The position numbers and the translations under genes were made by a program. Shown here piece by piece: positions 37,408 through 49,748 of a DNA stretch of 64,000 bases (within the stretch, counting starts at the first letter, position 1; the number at the start of each line of letters is the position of its first letter). This DNA is from Cenococcum geophilum 1.58 (lineage: Eukaryota > Ascomycota > Dothideomycetes > Gloniales > Gloniaceae): positions 1,809,715 to 1,873,714 of the forward strand of contig KV748187.1 of NCBI GenBank assembly GCA_001692895.1, in the 5' to 3' direction. The notes below the pieces were generated by a model. The model saw nothing but the letters and a program-made list of their open reading frames with translations, was not told the origin of the DNA and ran no database searches.

Positions 37408-39532
37408 CAAGATTAATGCTCCACCTTCGACAGAGTCTCAACACGGCAATCAACCAACCATTAGCAGCTCGCAATCCGCCGAGCAATCTTCAGAGCATTC
37501 AATTTCACCAACTAATTTCAGCAATCCTAAACTCGAACCCTCCATATACTCTCCACTACCTAAGCCCAGTTCAATACGGCTGCTGAAAATCCATCCGGGC
37601 AAGGCCTACTCCATCCGATGCTCATTAGTGGTTTCCGACTTGCAAGATGACACGCCCTATGACTCCCTGAGTTACGTGTGGGGCAATCCTTTTGGAAAAG
37701 GGACAGAACCGGAAGATTTAGACTCAGATTCTTCCTTTCATATATCTATTGACAACCAACCCTTCAAAATTACCGAAAATCTCTTCGATGCAATCCTGCG
37801 ATTGCGGGATCGCAAAAACGCAGCTGAATTGTGGAATGAACATGATTCAGCTGACAACGAACTTATATGGATAGATGCTCTATGCATTGATCAATCTAAT
37901 ATGGCTGAGCGCTCTACCCAGGTGACGATTATGGGAAAGATATTCAAGAAGGCCTCAAAGGTTATTGTCTGGCTAGGACGAGCCGATCCAAATCCTTCTG
38001 ATACTGAGACTGCGATTGATCTATTGTCTAATCTTGCTTCAATTCCTCCCGTTAACCTCAAGTTAATACACAGATCTGAGATGCACTGTTCGCACTTCTA
38101 CGGGCTCTGGGGATTCAAAATGCCTTCAAAGGAAGATTGGGTGTGTCTAAGCAAATTCTTCCACAGAAGGTGGTTTCGCCGAATCTGGATAAAACAAGAG
38201 ATCATCTTAGCTCAGGACATCCTCGTTCTATGTGGTGAATGGCTCATTCCCTGGAAACACATCGTCGCGGTTTCGAAATTCTTAGCGGACACTCAATGGA
38301 ACCGGACCCTAGTAGAAACCATGAAGGGGAAAGGCATCAACATGTGCGCTCGCGAGAACCGGCATTCCGATTCATCTTTCCCGGAACATCACTGGGCAAG
38401 AACCCCCGCTCAAATGGACCTGCTCAGAACAAACGTACAAAGTGGCGTTGCTTTGTACTCTGATGCCATCTTGCAGGACTTCAGAGGCGCGGAGGCCTCA
38501 AATTCCAGAGACATTATTTACGGTCTTCTGGGCGTCCTTCAGGATACTAAGGCAACCAAATGTGGAATCGAGCAGATTGTGCCAGATTATGAAATAGAAA
38601 TCGAAGACTTGTTTCTTGAAGCAGCACGAAGGATGGTAGAGCACAGCAACAACCTCACTGTGTTGCACTACCTGGGGCCAACTCATGAGAACCGAATGCC
38701 GAGCTTACCTTCCTGGGTTCCCGATTGGACACTCCCTTCTGGCTTCTCTGTTTCTCGGACGAGCCCGTGGAGGAAAGTATCCCATGCGCGCAACCTTTCG
38801 ATTTCTGGAAATGTGCTAAGTATGGAAGGCGTGCTTCTTGATAACATTGTGGAGTTGGAGTCACTGGAGGACCGAGACCTCGATGGAGGGTTGACAAGCA
38901 AGCTTCACCTTCATTGCAATCTTCCAGAGAAATGCCCTTTGACGTCTCAGCACCGCTCAGAGGTGCTCTGGCGCGGTATTATTGCTGAGAAATTCAATGT
39001 CCAAAGGCCAACCCGAGAAGAAGTCCCTTTGGTGTTTCGTGCTTGGTTGGCGAGAGTGTATTCGACAATCTTGATAAATTTGTCAACTGCTAAAGGAGAA
39101 TACAAAATTCGACTAACCAAGCATCTGGTCCAGTTAAACGACCTGTTAGACAAGGCTTCTAAAGAGGACCCTGACAGCTTAATACCTGACGCCTCCACCC
39201 TCAAATCTATTGCTGGGATTTTCGACGATCCAAAGCACCCCGAGCATAACACCATGAGTAAGCGCGCAGCAACTTGTCCAAGCACGTTGTCGAGAAATTC
39301 CGCAAGACGGCTTTTCCGAACCGAGAGCAACTTCTTTGGCACTGGATCAAAAATACTGCAAAATGGTGATACGGTATGGCTATTCCCGGGCGCTGCAATT
39401 CCGCTCATCTTGAGGCCACTCGAAAACGGTCGCTATCACCTCATGGGCGAAGCGTACATTCATGGCTTCAATCTCGTCGATCACTGTTGGCCAGAAGAGC
39501 CGGATAAGTACAAGCTTGTTGAAATAGAGTAA
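37408..39532 (+). CDS. HET-domain protein (heterokaryon incompatibility), 5' end uncertain
   Basis: A fungal HET protein: in this family the domain triggers programmed cell death on non-self recognition, often regulated by partner domains. The N-terminal HET domain shows YDSLSYVWG, then LIWIDALCIDQSN and VIVWLGRA, followed by HRRWFRRIWIKQEI and, later, DIIYGLLGVL and LPSWVPDWT. The C-terminus has the common GDTVWLFPGA...LRP.ENGRYHLMGEAYIHG ending. The frame is open from 37391 with no ATG before residue ~93 of the HET core; GTG at 37628 is not a credible fungal start, since family-typical residues (PSSIRLLKIHPGK) precede it. A CTAAT branch-like site and CACAG acceptor end at 37407, so a short upstream exon is likely; I could not place its ATG. 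Codon use is normal and un-RIPed. No recognisable NACHT or repeat domain follows. Confidence 0.85.
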
Positions 39533-41090
39533 GAAAAGTATACGTTCAAGGATGTGAGCCACCCCCGCAGCCACTTGGATTGATCAGATATCCGACTGCA
39601 TGCCTGTTTAGGAAAACGTAACGCGACACAATTCCTGATCCTTCATTGCTTCAGAGCAAGTATTCTTCGTAAGTTGTCCTTTCGGAACGAAGTGTCCCAT
39701 GGAATTACTCAGAACTAACACACTTCCTTCAAAGCATCCGTTCTTCGGCCATCATAGCTATTCCGAGAAATTGGTACACGCTTCTGAAGAGCCACTCCGG
39801 GTTATGATGTGAATTTACAACGTGGAGGTGGTCTTGAATACATATGTAGTTATACATAATGACGTTATGGTTCTTATAGAATGGCCTATAAGAGCGAGAG
39901 TATTTAATTTGCGGGTAAACTCAAAATGCAAGATAGATGAATGACAAACGTTGCCGTCGGCTCGGGACGAAAAACTGTCGGAAGGACTTCTGCCACCCGG
40001 ACTAACTGAGGGTCTAGCGCACAAAAATCCTTGAGGATCCGGGTTTAACAGCATGTGCGCGTGATTTGCATGCAACATATAAGGTGCAGTGGCAGCCAGA
40101 ACGATATAAAAAGTCGTGGTGTTGTCGCTCGCTACTCCTGCTCACCATACTACCCTCACAAATACTCACCGCACAACTGAGCGCATCCAACACGAAATCG
40201 CAAATTGCTGACCTGCTTTGTTATCACATAGCCACGACCGACACGAGAAAAAGTCCGACGTTCATGTTGCTTGGCGACTGTCATCACAGCTCCCGTGTCA
40301 AAAGAGATGCGATTCATAAAAGGCACTCACTTATTTGTCGGAGCGAGGCGACGACGGATGGGGCTAATACATGTAAAAGGGAGATTCTGCAACTAAAATC
40401 CGGAGAGGCGTAATCGAGAACGCAGCGCCCATGGGCAACACGGCAAGGCTTTATTGGGGGTTCATGGCGATTTTAGCGTGCCTCGGGATCTTGGACTTCC
40501 AGATCAGCCTTATACGCCTGCACAAAACGCACAAAGCGTGCACAAGACGCTGCAAGCCGTTCTTGCCGGAATCCCTGACGACTAGACGCGCTTTCAAAGC
40601 AAGCGCAATAATGGACAGAGACGGCGCCGACGTAGACTTTATTCCTCCTGGTGTGAGCGGATTCTTTGTTACTTATTCTTTGATTCTTCCATTTCTTCGA
40701 AAGAGCATAGAAACTGTATTGAGATTCTCGACGAATGACGATCGCCTGAAACGGCAGACCCGCCCCCGACACGCCCCGCCCAAGGCTTGTCTTCCCTGCG
40801 AAAGAACGCTTGGACTTGTGTAAGCATTCCCGCTACCTCACTCCATTTGCATGAGTTTTGTCTTCCCTGCGAAAGAACGCTTGGACTTGTGTAAGCATTC
40901 CCGCTACCTCACTCCATTTGCATGTGCTGGAGGCGCGTCTGGACATGCTATTTCTTCAGTGAAGAAGAGATCAGGAAAAGTAGGAACAGAGACGGTTATG
41001 GAGATGTTCGACATACAATTCTATGTACTACAGAGATTGCGCTTGCAACAGTTACTGATCATGGCTTCTGAGACAGCTTAATCCTTCGCC
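39533..41090. other. Intergenic region between HET and MFS genes
   Basis: 1.56 kb of normal composition. Several open frames exist (for example 40431-40823) but none looks coding. It probably contains the MFS promoter; it includes the 67-bp tandem duplication listed separately. Confidence 0.6.
40787..40924. repeat. 67-bp exact tandem duplication upstream of the MFS gene
   Basis: 40787-40853 and 40858-40924 are identical, separated by AGTT (period 71 bp). It lies 167 bp before the MFS start codon, so regulatory effect is possible; no known binding site is evident. Confidence 0.95.
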
Positions 41091-42954
41091 ATGGCAACCC
41101 CAGGAACCCCCAGTGATCCAGCGTGCCATATTGATGACCTCAAAGAACCCAAACTAGAACTCGCGTACGAAGAAGGCCACGATGCTAACATCCCCTCAAA
41201 CCTTGGCTTATACGAGCCAAGTACTGCCGACCCTGAAAAGGGGACCGGCAGTCATCCCGGTACCGCGAGTGGAGAAGATACAGTGGTAGCGAAAGTAGAT
41301 CCTGAAGCGCAGCATCCAGTGGATGAGCAGGATCCCAACGTAGTGTGGTGGGATGGACCTAACGATCCTCAAAATCCTATGAATTGGAGCACGGCATTGA
41401 AGTGGGGAAACATAGCCGCCCTATCCGGTATCACTTTCATCACGTAAGTTCCGCTGTCGTTCGGGCAGAATATATACCTGGTACAGGAGTAAAGACTGAC
41501 AAGGAGATGAAGGCCGCTCGCATCGTCAATGTTCGCTCCCGGGGTTCCTTTGGTGATGGCTAATTTCCACGAAACCTCAAACACACTTGCTACCTTCGTA
41601 GTATCTGTGTATCTTCTGGGCTTCGCCTTTGGCCCTCTCGTAATAGCACCTCTGAGCGAGTTGTACGGCCGGTTGCACATCTACAACATATGCAACGTGC
41701 TATTCATTATTTTCACCATCGCCTGCGGTGTCAGCAGCAACTTCAATATGCTCACCGGTTTTCGTTTGCTTCAAGGCGCTGTCGGCTCTTCGCCCCTGAC
41801 TCTTGGAGGTGGCACGATTGCGGATCTAATGCCACCCGAAAAGCGTGGTGGAGCTATGGCTATCTGGGTCATGGGTCCGCTCGTAGGGCCTGTCGCAGGA
41901 CCTGTGGTCGGTGGGTTTCTAGTGCAAGCCAAGGGATGGAGGTGGGTATTCTACCTCATCGCAATAATGGTAAGTTACATTAATTTGCGCCCCCATCCTT
42001 GCTCCAATCATAGACCCTAACTGATAATAATGTTCTACTCAGAGTGGCTTTTTCTCCCTCATAACGTTCCTCTGTATGCGAGAAACATACGCTCCCGTCA
42101 TCCTTGCGCGCAAAGCGGCACGCCTACGAAAGGAAACGGGCAACCAGGATCTTCGCTCCAAGCTCGACTCTGGCATCTCTCCCAAAGAGCTTTTCCGTCG
42201 TAGTATCATTCGACCTACCAAGATGCTTCTCTTCTCACCTATTGTGTTTTTCATGTCACTCTTTACGGCTATCTCATACGGAATTCTGTACCTTCTCTTC
42301 ACGACCATCACTTTCGTCTTTGAGGATCATTACCACTTTTCCTCCGGCACGGTCGGCCTTACTTATATCGGGATAGGCGTAGGCATGATTATCGGACTGG
42401 CTGCTCTCGGCACTCTCAGCGACCGAGTCATCAGGAAGCAACAGGCCAAAGGCACCGCAGTGAAGCCAGAGCACAGATTACCGATGTTTCTCACAGTGCC
42501 TGGCAGCGTGTGCATGCCTATCGGCCTATTCATCTACGGTTGGTCGACAGACAAGCACACCCACTGGATTGTGCCCATGATCGGGACCGCACTCGTCGGC
42601 ATCGGCTTGCTGACTTGCATGGTATGTCTCACACAGTTCCTTCTACTTCCTCCTCCCTCGTAAGTAAGCTCGAGGGTCTAGTCTGACATGAACTTACAGA
42701 TGACCATTCAAACCTACCTTGTCGACGCCTTCACGCTGCACGCCGCCTCCGCCATGGCCGCCAACACGGTTCTACGCTCCATCTTCGGCGGCATACTCCC
42801 GCTCGCCGGATTGTCTATGTACGACAAACTAGGACTCGGGTGGGGCAATTCGCTGCTCGGTTTTATTGGCGTCGCCATCATCCCTGTGCCGATCATCTTT
42901 AAAATCTACGGCGAGCGCATCCGCACGAATCCGAGGTTTCAGTTGAAGTTGTAG
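41091..42954 (+). CDS. MFS transporter, DHA1 (drug:H+ antiporter) type
   Basis: Plasma-membrane proton-coupled efflux or uptake carrier by family. Four exons: 41091-41443, 41513-41969, 42043-42621 and 42700-42954, with introns of 69, 73 and 78 nt, all GT-AG (donors GTAAGT, GTAAGT, GTATGT). The spliced product is 547 residues. The N-terminal ~95 residues are hydrophilic and acidic, ending in NPMNWS, the usual entry to TM1. Exon 2 starts [10 protein letters not shown]; motif A appears as [13 protein letters not shown] and the antiporter motif C as [15 protein letters not shown]. About 12 membrane segments fit. The long central loop ([14 protein letters not shown]...) precedes TM7. Substrate unknown: relatives include polyamine, azole and mycotoxin exporters. 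Un-RIPed, intact. Confidence 0.93.
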
Positions 42955-43741
42955 CACCATGTATACATACCCTCTCTCTCCCCTCATATAGACTAAAGCT
43001 GCTTCGTAACGCTGCTCACGGGCGGAGATACCTTCTCACTCATTCATTTGTTCGACTGGATTAGGCTGGCCTCTCCCTCCTGTTGGTTTTTGAAAAAGCA
43101 ATAGACTTTTGCACGGCAAACAGAGCAATTCTTGTAAGCGTTGGCGTTTGGCGTGGTTTTTTTTTTGGGCTATGTGTTATAGTAGTGAGTGATAGCATTG
43201 CTGCACGGGCCCGGGTAGCCTGCCTTGTTCGTTTCTTTGGTTGGTTCTTGTAGGATGCGGGATTCATCACTCCATTGTGTTGGCTGACCCTTCTCTAATC
43301 TTTACGTGCGAGTTGATGAGCTCTAGAGTGTGTTCTTAAGAGGATCTCTCGCCATGCGTTTCGAGAGCTGTTGGAGGTTCTGTCAAACCTAGCATGTGCT
43401 ACGGGCATCTCCCCTGACTACGGTCAAAGCGGCTAGATTCCCAGCGACTCCTTTTTAGGTTCGCTGCCGAATATAACAGCTCTTTCTCTAAACTCAGCTT
43501 TTAGGAATCCTTGTGTAGTGATACTGGCCTTAGCCAGAACCTGACGATGCAGGAGATGAATACCAAAGATTAGGGTCAGAGTGGTTGGGCTCAGGGGGCC
43601 GCCATCGAAACTAGGCTCAGCGATATCAAGGAGACCATAGGGGGAATCATGGAAGGATGTGCGAGGTGTCCATACTGACCTATCAAAGCACCCGTGTGAT
43701 GAGTCGTGCAAGACAGCGATTCGAATTTGGAACAGAATTCC
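42955..43741. other. Region downstream of the MFS gene
   Basis: Contains the likely MFS 3' UTR. A minus-strand open frame at 43433-43753 of 106 codons reads HDSSHGCFDRSVWTPRTSFHD-like sequence of normal composition; it runs into the MITE at 43742, so it might be a broken gene fragment, but I recognise no family. Confidence 0.4.
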
Positions 43742-44103
43742 CGGTGATGGCAATAACTATATAACCATAATCAGCCCCATGATTCCGATTATTATATAAT
43801 TAAAGAAAGTGATTCTAATTTGGTTATATAGTTATATTAATTACACCCCCTAGGTACGGGCCTCTACGTAATATTATCTATACATAAGTTTTTATATATA
43901 GATAATACACTTACCCCAGAGATTACCTAGAGCTCTCCCCTTAAAGCTCTACCTCTCCCTCTTTTTATTTCCGCTATTTCTGCGGTTAATTATATAGTTA
44001 TATCTACGTAACATAATTAGCAGGTGCGATTATAATTAGGTTAGTTATGTTCCTATATAATATAATATAATCGTAACTAACTAACTGATTATTGCCATTA
44101 CTG
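43742..44103. mobile_element. hAT-like MITE, 362 bp
   Basis: Ends CGGTGATGGCAATAA and (inverted) CAGTAATGGCAATAA, 12-13 of 15 alike, flanked by an exact 8-bp duplication AGAATTCC (43734-43741, 44104-44111). 8-bp TSD and CAG-type ends fit the hAT superfamily. Interior AT-rich, no frame. Confidence 0.85.
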
Positions 44104-44303
44104 AGAATTCCTCACGGTAGTGATATTAAATCACCCTTCTAAATTAACGCGGAATGCTACAATCAACCCTTCAAGATTGGTGCAGTGGAAAACTGCAATG
44201 CAGAAACGCTCGCCTTTATCGTTATCTATTGCAAGGCATCATTCGGAAGAATGCTGGCTGTGATTGATTTTTCCCTATGCTAAATAATATAGCTATATTA
44301 GAC

Positions 44304-44469
44304 CAGTGATCTATTTAGACCGGCGTTGCGCCAATTGGATCCAAAATGGCGGGCTAGCCCATATAGGTAACTATTATTCCTATTTAGGTATGGTGCATTG
44401 GATTTGGACTGGAGCATTAGAGTGGATTTAACCTCAGATCCACGCCACGCCAGTCCAAATAGACCACTG
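44304..44469. mobile_element. hAT-like MITE, 166 bp
   Basis: Inverted ends CAGTGATCTATTTAGACCGG and CAGTGGTCTATTTGGACTGG, flanked by TATTAGAC (44296-44303) and TGTTAGAC (44470-44477), an 8-bp duplication with one transition. No frame. Confidence 0.8.
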
Positions 44470-44956
44470 TGTTAGACTGTCCCTGATCATCACAATGTTA
44501 TAGTACAGTTCACGATCTGTGACGATAATTGCTGGAAATATTTCGGCGGTACGGGCGGTATGGGCGGTATGCCTATCATATTCTGCTTGGGAATATAAGT
44601 GTTCGTAGGTTGATTCATCCTCGGCATTTCTGCATCTTTTCAAGCATTTCATGAACAGTCTAGATCAGTTAAACGATATTTTACGGCTTATTCTGCCACA
44701 GATATATCTTATTATTTGTTGCAGCAGGAAGTCAAACGTGTCCGCGGCGTTATTCTATATCTCTTCTGAGCAGTAATCCAGAGCGGCGTAGATCCGAGGC
44801 CAAAAAGACGATTTGGCTCTAGGAGCACCACGGAGCTCCAGTGTAGATATATACTATTTATAGTAAGTTTAAGCATAGCTTTAGTATTATGTTTAAGAAA
44901 TAGAAGGTATTTAAACTTATTAAAAAAGATTATTAGATTTACTTATTAGATTTCTA

Positions 44957-45081
44957 TCCCTTCGACCGCTGGCGCCAAGGCTGCACGGACAGCTGTACAG
45001 TGATGGCAGTTACACAGAAGTACATATGATTGGCTAGATCCCTTATCGATAACGTTGGGCCCAACTCAGCGGTCGAAGGGA
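44957..45081. mobile_element. TA-flanked MITE, 125 bp (Tc1/mariner/pogo type)
   Basis: Perfect 15-bp inverted ends TCCCTTCGACCGCTG / CAGCGGTCGAAGGGA with TA on both sides (44955-44956, 45082-45083). Not RIPed. Confidence 0.8.
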
Positions 45082-45612
45082 TAAGGGGACTTTATAGGCA
45101 GTGGGCTATCCCATGCGCTGTTGAGGTCGTGTCGTTTAGGAAATATAGCCCGTGCGCGAACACCAAAACATCAGCAATTGGTCTTAACCATAGTGTCTAG
45201 ATAGCTTTCTACCTCAATTAAACTACCACAATGGGTCGCAACGTTCTTCCAATGATGCAGATCTTATCCAACCTGACTAATATATCGTACCTAAAAACAA
45301 AAAGGCCAAAATTCCGGACAGGATATGGACAGTAACTCTTGGCAGTAACTTTACTGTCCGAATCTTTTGCCAAGTTCGATTCTGCCGGTGTAAAATCAGT
45401 GGCTTAGAGCTTGTTTTTGGCGTTGTAGATCTTAATTTTAGAGCCGTATATTAATTAACTGGCGTAAAGCCACTGCGTCGCAATTAAGCCATGCTTAAGT
45501 CGTAATCTGCACCTACATTGTGAGCCTTAGCGTGGTGTTATACGCGAGAATATTCAATTAAGGTTTAGGAAGGGGTTATAATTCAATTAAATTATAGACA
45601 TTATAATCTAAA

Positions 45613-45676
45613 GTCTCCGCGGCGCAGTGGTATAGTAAGCTCTGCAATTACTTTGATTTAATTTGGAGCTAGCCTA
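45613..45676 (+). mobile_element. tRNA-like SINE relic
   Basis: CGGCGCAGTGGTATAGTAAG resembles a pol III A box, and TTTGATTTAATT about 28 nt on is a plausible RIP form of a GGTTCGAATCC B box. It lies inside the MULE. Weak. Confidence 0.35.
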
Positions 45677-45851
45677 ATATAATTATATCACTTTTCCCGA
45701 AGTTCTTAAGTGGCCCATTAAACCACGATGTAAATATATAGGTTTAATATAACTTGGAGCATTAAAAATAAAATAAGAATAATACAATTAATTTAAAGCT
45801 TTGCTGACACGCGGTTTAATAGGAAATAACCTTTTTTTTTAATATTTTTAA

Positions 45852-45919
45852 TACGCCACTAATGGGAACTAAACCCACGACCTCCTACTGCCCTATTAGG
45901 CCAAGGGCCTCAGCGGCAA
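45852..45919 (-). mobile_element. tRNA-like SINE relic
   Basis: The minus strand reads TTGGCCTAATAGGGCAG (A-box-like) then GTGGGTTTAGTTCCCA (B-box-like with RIP changes), followed by an A-rich stretch. Together with the relic at 45613 it suggests that short pol III-derived elements sit in the MULE's non-coding arm. Confidence 0.45.
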
Positions 45920-46299
45920 TATAATAAGGCTTGGCGGCAATACAATGAGACTCAGCGCTGAGTATTAAAAGGAGACTAAGGTTGCTCGGCCACTGTAGGA
46001 GAGCTATAGTGCTTGGGGTAGTATCGAACTTTAGGAGTATCTAGATCCTAGATCGCGATCATCAAAAATTGTATTGCCGGAAAGCTTGCCATAGGAACGT
46101 AATCGATAACCCCCTATCAATATTACCAATATTAGTAGCAGGGTCTAGCTAAGTTGTAGAGGACTTCTTTATATGCGTATTAAACACAGCGTAAGGTAGC
46201 GGCTTTAATAGAGTAAGGTAGTGAGTTATAAATCACTACTATTAATTGGGAACAGCCGCATCCACTAAAGCCGCGAAACAGTATTAAATAGCTATATCT

Positions 46300-49250
46300 C
46301 CGGTTAACTCCGAGCCAGTGTACGTTTTCCTAATTTAGCTTAGTATTAAGCTGTATAAGGGAGTCGTTAGAGTTATCAGAGTCGCTAAAGTCTTGGCTGG
46401 AGAATATTATAGTAGAAGGTAATCTTAGTGGATAAACGAATATATTTAATAACATAGACTCCTACTCTAGCTCTACCCTTAACGTAGGTGCTTTAGGTAA
46501 GCTGCCCTGTAATATAACTAAGTTATCTAATAGAGGCTTTTTGTTTCCAGAGGCTGTAGATAAGGTTAGTGACTAATGTTTCCGCTTCTTAGTAGCTACT
46601 TGCGGTAAGTCTCGTAATAAGTACTGTAACCTTTTAGGCGTAGTTAATGCAGGAGGTGTATTTAACAACTTTATACTCTTAAATATTTTAAGCTCCTTAC
46701 GTACACCTATTGCTAGCCGCTGCCTATTCTTCTATTACTTCTTCTATTATTTTACCTGCTCTTTATTCCTTACTACTCTCTTAGCCTACTTAAGGTTAGT
46801 AAGGCCACGCTTTCTAGCCTTACCCTTCTTCTTAAACTTTACCTTTAAAGTTTAAACAGCATTAGGTAGCTCTACTAGTATAAGGTTATCCTTATTCCGT
46901 AGCTCTCTAAATTTAAGAAGAAGCTATTAAGTCTGCCGCTGGAATAAGTCTATAAGAACCTCTACTTGCTTAGGTAGATATATCTTTATAATTGTATTAT
47001 AGACCGCACTTACTGCACCTAACGCTATATCTACTCCACCGTTACTAAAACAATTACTATTAGTAGTAGCTTTATCATCGGCGCTAAGTTAAGTGGTGTA
47101 GCTTAGTTGCTAGTTAAACGCAATAGTAGGCGGCCTGTTAAGTAGCCACCGCGGATATAGAAGACTTAGTAGTAGCGACGCTAAGTCTTATATAGCCTTC
47201 TTTATCTAGTAACGACATGGGAGGCCATATTAAATAGGAAGGTTGTAGTTACCTTGTGCTAAATAGCAACCGTATTTGCTATGGCCGTCCTTAGTATCAA
47301 ATCTACAAGTATAGAACTCTAGGAGTCGCTAACTTGTATAAGTAATAACTTAACTTTCCTTAAGCGGCCTATGCCTTTAATAGTCCTTATTAAGTTGGCT
47401 AAATTACCTATAGTTAGATTTAACGACTTTTTATTCGTCTTATATAAGCCTAATAGCCTTATTAGTTACCTAGCCCTATAGCAACTAGAATATATAGGTA
47501 TCTTAAAGCCGGAAAGACTCCCTACAATCCTTGTACTTTAGCCTCTTATACTCTATAAACTTCTTATTAATTACTAACTTAATCTAGGTGGTAACTTCTA
47601 GTAATTTAAGCTCTTTATATAACCTTGCTTTTATCCTTAGGTAAATTAACTCCCCTTACTATAAGGTATTAGTATTAAGATTATAGTAGCGGCGCGTATA
47701 TGCCCTATTAAAGTAGGCTTCCTTTAGGCGCTAGTGTTCTTTAACTTTAAGAGCCTCTAGCTGGTTAAGTTAACATATAAATGCAGCATAATTAGCTTCG
47801 AGTTTAATAGGATTCTCTAACTTAATATATTTCCATATTAGTTCTTCTATAGGCTTCCATTTCTCCTTAGTATAACCGCCACTATTAACCAACATAGTTT
47901 TAATATTTTTAGTAATGTGCCACTCATAAAGCTGCATTTAGATATCCTCCTTCGCAAGCTTCTTTATAGCTAATATAAAGCCGGCTCCCTAATTACCAAT
48001 ATAAACTTTTAGGCCAGGTATATTGTAGAACATAAACTCGTTTATAAAGTCGTATATCTCCTTAAATACCTACTTAGCCTTAGATAAGACGAGTAAGTGC
48101 ATAATTAGAACTATCTTGCTAGTATTTGTTATAGTTACTATAGTTAATAGCGGTATACGGAGCTGGTTTATTAAGAATATTACATTAGTGCAAATATAGA
48201 AGCCGGAAGTAAATCGACGTGCAAAAGCAATCTGCTCTAGAGTTAAGAAGGTAATTTAAACGAGGACTTAAGAGGTATAGTCACCTAGGGGGAATGGTAA
48301 GTTAGTATTTAGTTAGTAGTAAGAAAGCAAATTAATATCCTAAATGCTTTAATATCTAAGCACTCCGGGCTACACGGCCATACGGTTAAACTATTATATT
48401 TAGTAAGCCTACAGTACTAATTAGTAGCTTGGCTATATTAGAAATTACCACACTATCTATACTATTAGGAGAGGAGCTAATAGAGGCTTAATCTGGCCGA
48501 CCATAATAAGGCAAAGGAAGGTTGTTCTTAATAACATCCCACTATTGCCCAGATCTTACTACCGCCTAGGTCTTAAAAAAGTAACAAGCTTACCTAATTT
48601 AGGATTAACTTTAGCGTAGATACGCGAGCGTATATAGAAGCCGGCTTATTAGAGAGCTAAACGCAGCTCCTTAAATCGCTCCTACTTTATTATACCTACC
48701 TTCTATATACCTTAACAAATCTACCCTCCTATATTCTAGTAGTTATAACTAGTGATTGGTGGCAACTTATTGGAGGATAGAAGTCGCCGTACCTCTCCAG
48801 CAGATGTATTGGCAGCTTGGTGTTTGAGAGCCTCTACTATACTTACTATATAATCCGGCTAACGGTTCTTATACTTTAGGAAAGTAAGAGGATTTAGTAT
48901 AGCCGCGCAGGTATATATACCGTCATTAATCTTTATAAGCCAGGTAATAGCTTTATTAACTACGTTCTTATAAGCGGAAACTTAATAGGGACAGCTCTTC
49001 TTTAAAATCTTCCTATTTAGTCGCCTAAGATGTCTACCTCCCTCGTCTATTTACCGGCGGTCCTCCTCCGTAAGCTTCCAATTATTATAAGTCTCTTTAC
49101 TATAAGCTCTACACTTTATATAGACTCGCTATATAACCCAGCCACCACTTATATAGAGCTCGCGGCCTTAAGAGAACGCATAGTTATTAAAGCGCTGTAT
49201 TACTAAATCGCGAGTATTATAGTGCTTACTAGCTTCCGGCTTAAGTAAGT
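46300..49250 (-). pseudogene. MULE transposase, RIP-inactivated
   Basis: The minus frame contains the MULE catalytic region at about 48290-47800: PLLTIVTITNT, then IPGLKVYIGN.GAGF (the D of the usual GDQ altered to N) and MQLYEWHITKNIK (from LC.WH..KN). A C-terminal part runs on through YTRRYYNLNTNTL. These match the order of the MULE transposase domain. Many stops at Gln/Trp sites; not functional. Outer limits approximate; the N-terminal part (toward 49250) was not resolved. Confidence 0.8.
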
Positions 49251-49748
49251 ATTTGGGAGGGATGGATTAAATAGCTGCCTGTATTACCGCAATCGCATCT
49301 TCGTTTCTTAGCTTCTCGTAGGCCTTCTATTTAACTGGTTGGTTTACTTAAGGTATAGCGGTAGTAGGAGCGTCTATTTTAAATAAGAATCTAGTTCTGC
49401 TTGGTGTAGAGCCTGGGGCGCCATAGCTGCGTATTTATATGGAGGGTGGTTGGCAATTAAGAGGCGTTAATCGATGTTAATGTTAACGTGACGTCGATTT
49501 TGGTGGTGATAAAATTCGTGTTTTTATTTAATCGTGCAATAGCTTGTAGGGGTGCCGGGGGGGTGCCGGGGTATTTGGTGAACATTGCATTTGTATGGCT
49601 TTTACTAGTAAAATAGGTGCTTGAGTAGTGTCTTGGCTACCTCACCGCCCCAGCTTCCGCTTGATCTGCAAAAGATTCGGCCAGTAAAGTTACTGCCAAG
49701 AGTTACTGTCCGTATCCTGTCCGCCAAAATTCCACCGCCTGAGCCTTA

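Larger units (their letters stand above)
45315..49723 (-). mobile_element. MULE DNA transposon with 9-bp TSD
   Basis: 4,409 bp with inverted ends of about 57 bp (45315-45371 and 49667-49723, CGGACAGGATAYGGACAGTA...), flanked by an exact 9-bp duplication CCAAAATTC (45306-45314, 49724-49732). Long ends and 9-bp TSD fit Mutator-like elements. The ends are well kept while the interior is heavily RIPed. Confidence 0.92.

Noticed and set aside
37628..37630. GTG as start codon of the HET gene
   Set aside because: Nuclear genes of fungi do not normally start with GTG, and family-typical residues precede it in frame.
40066..41081. Open frames upstream of the MFS gene
   Set aside because: Overlapping in several frames, no domain, and they cross the tandem duplication.
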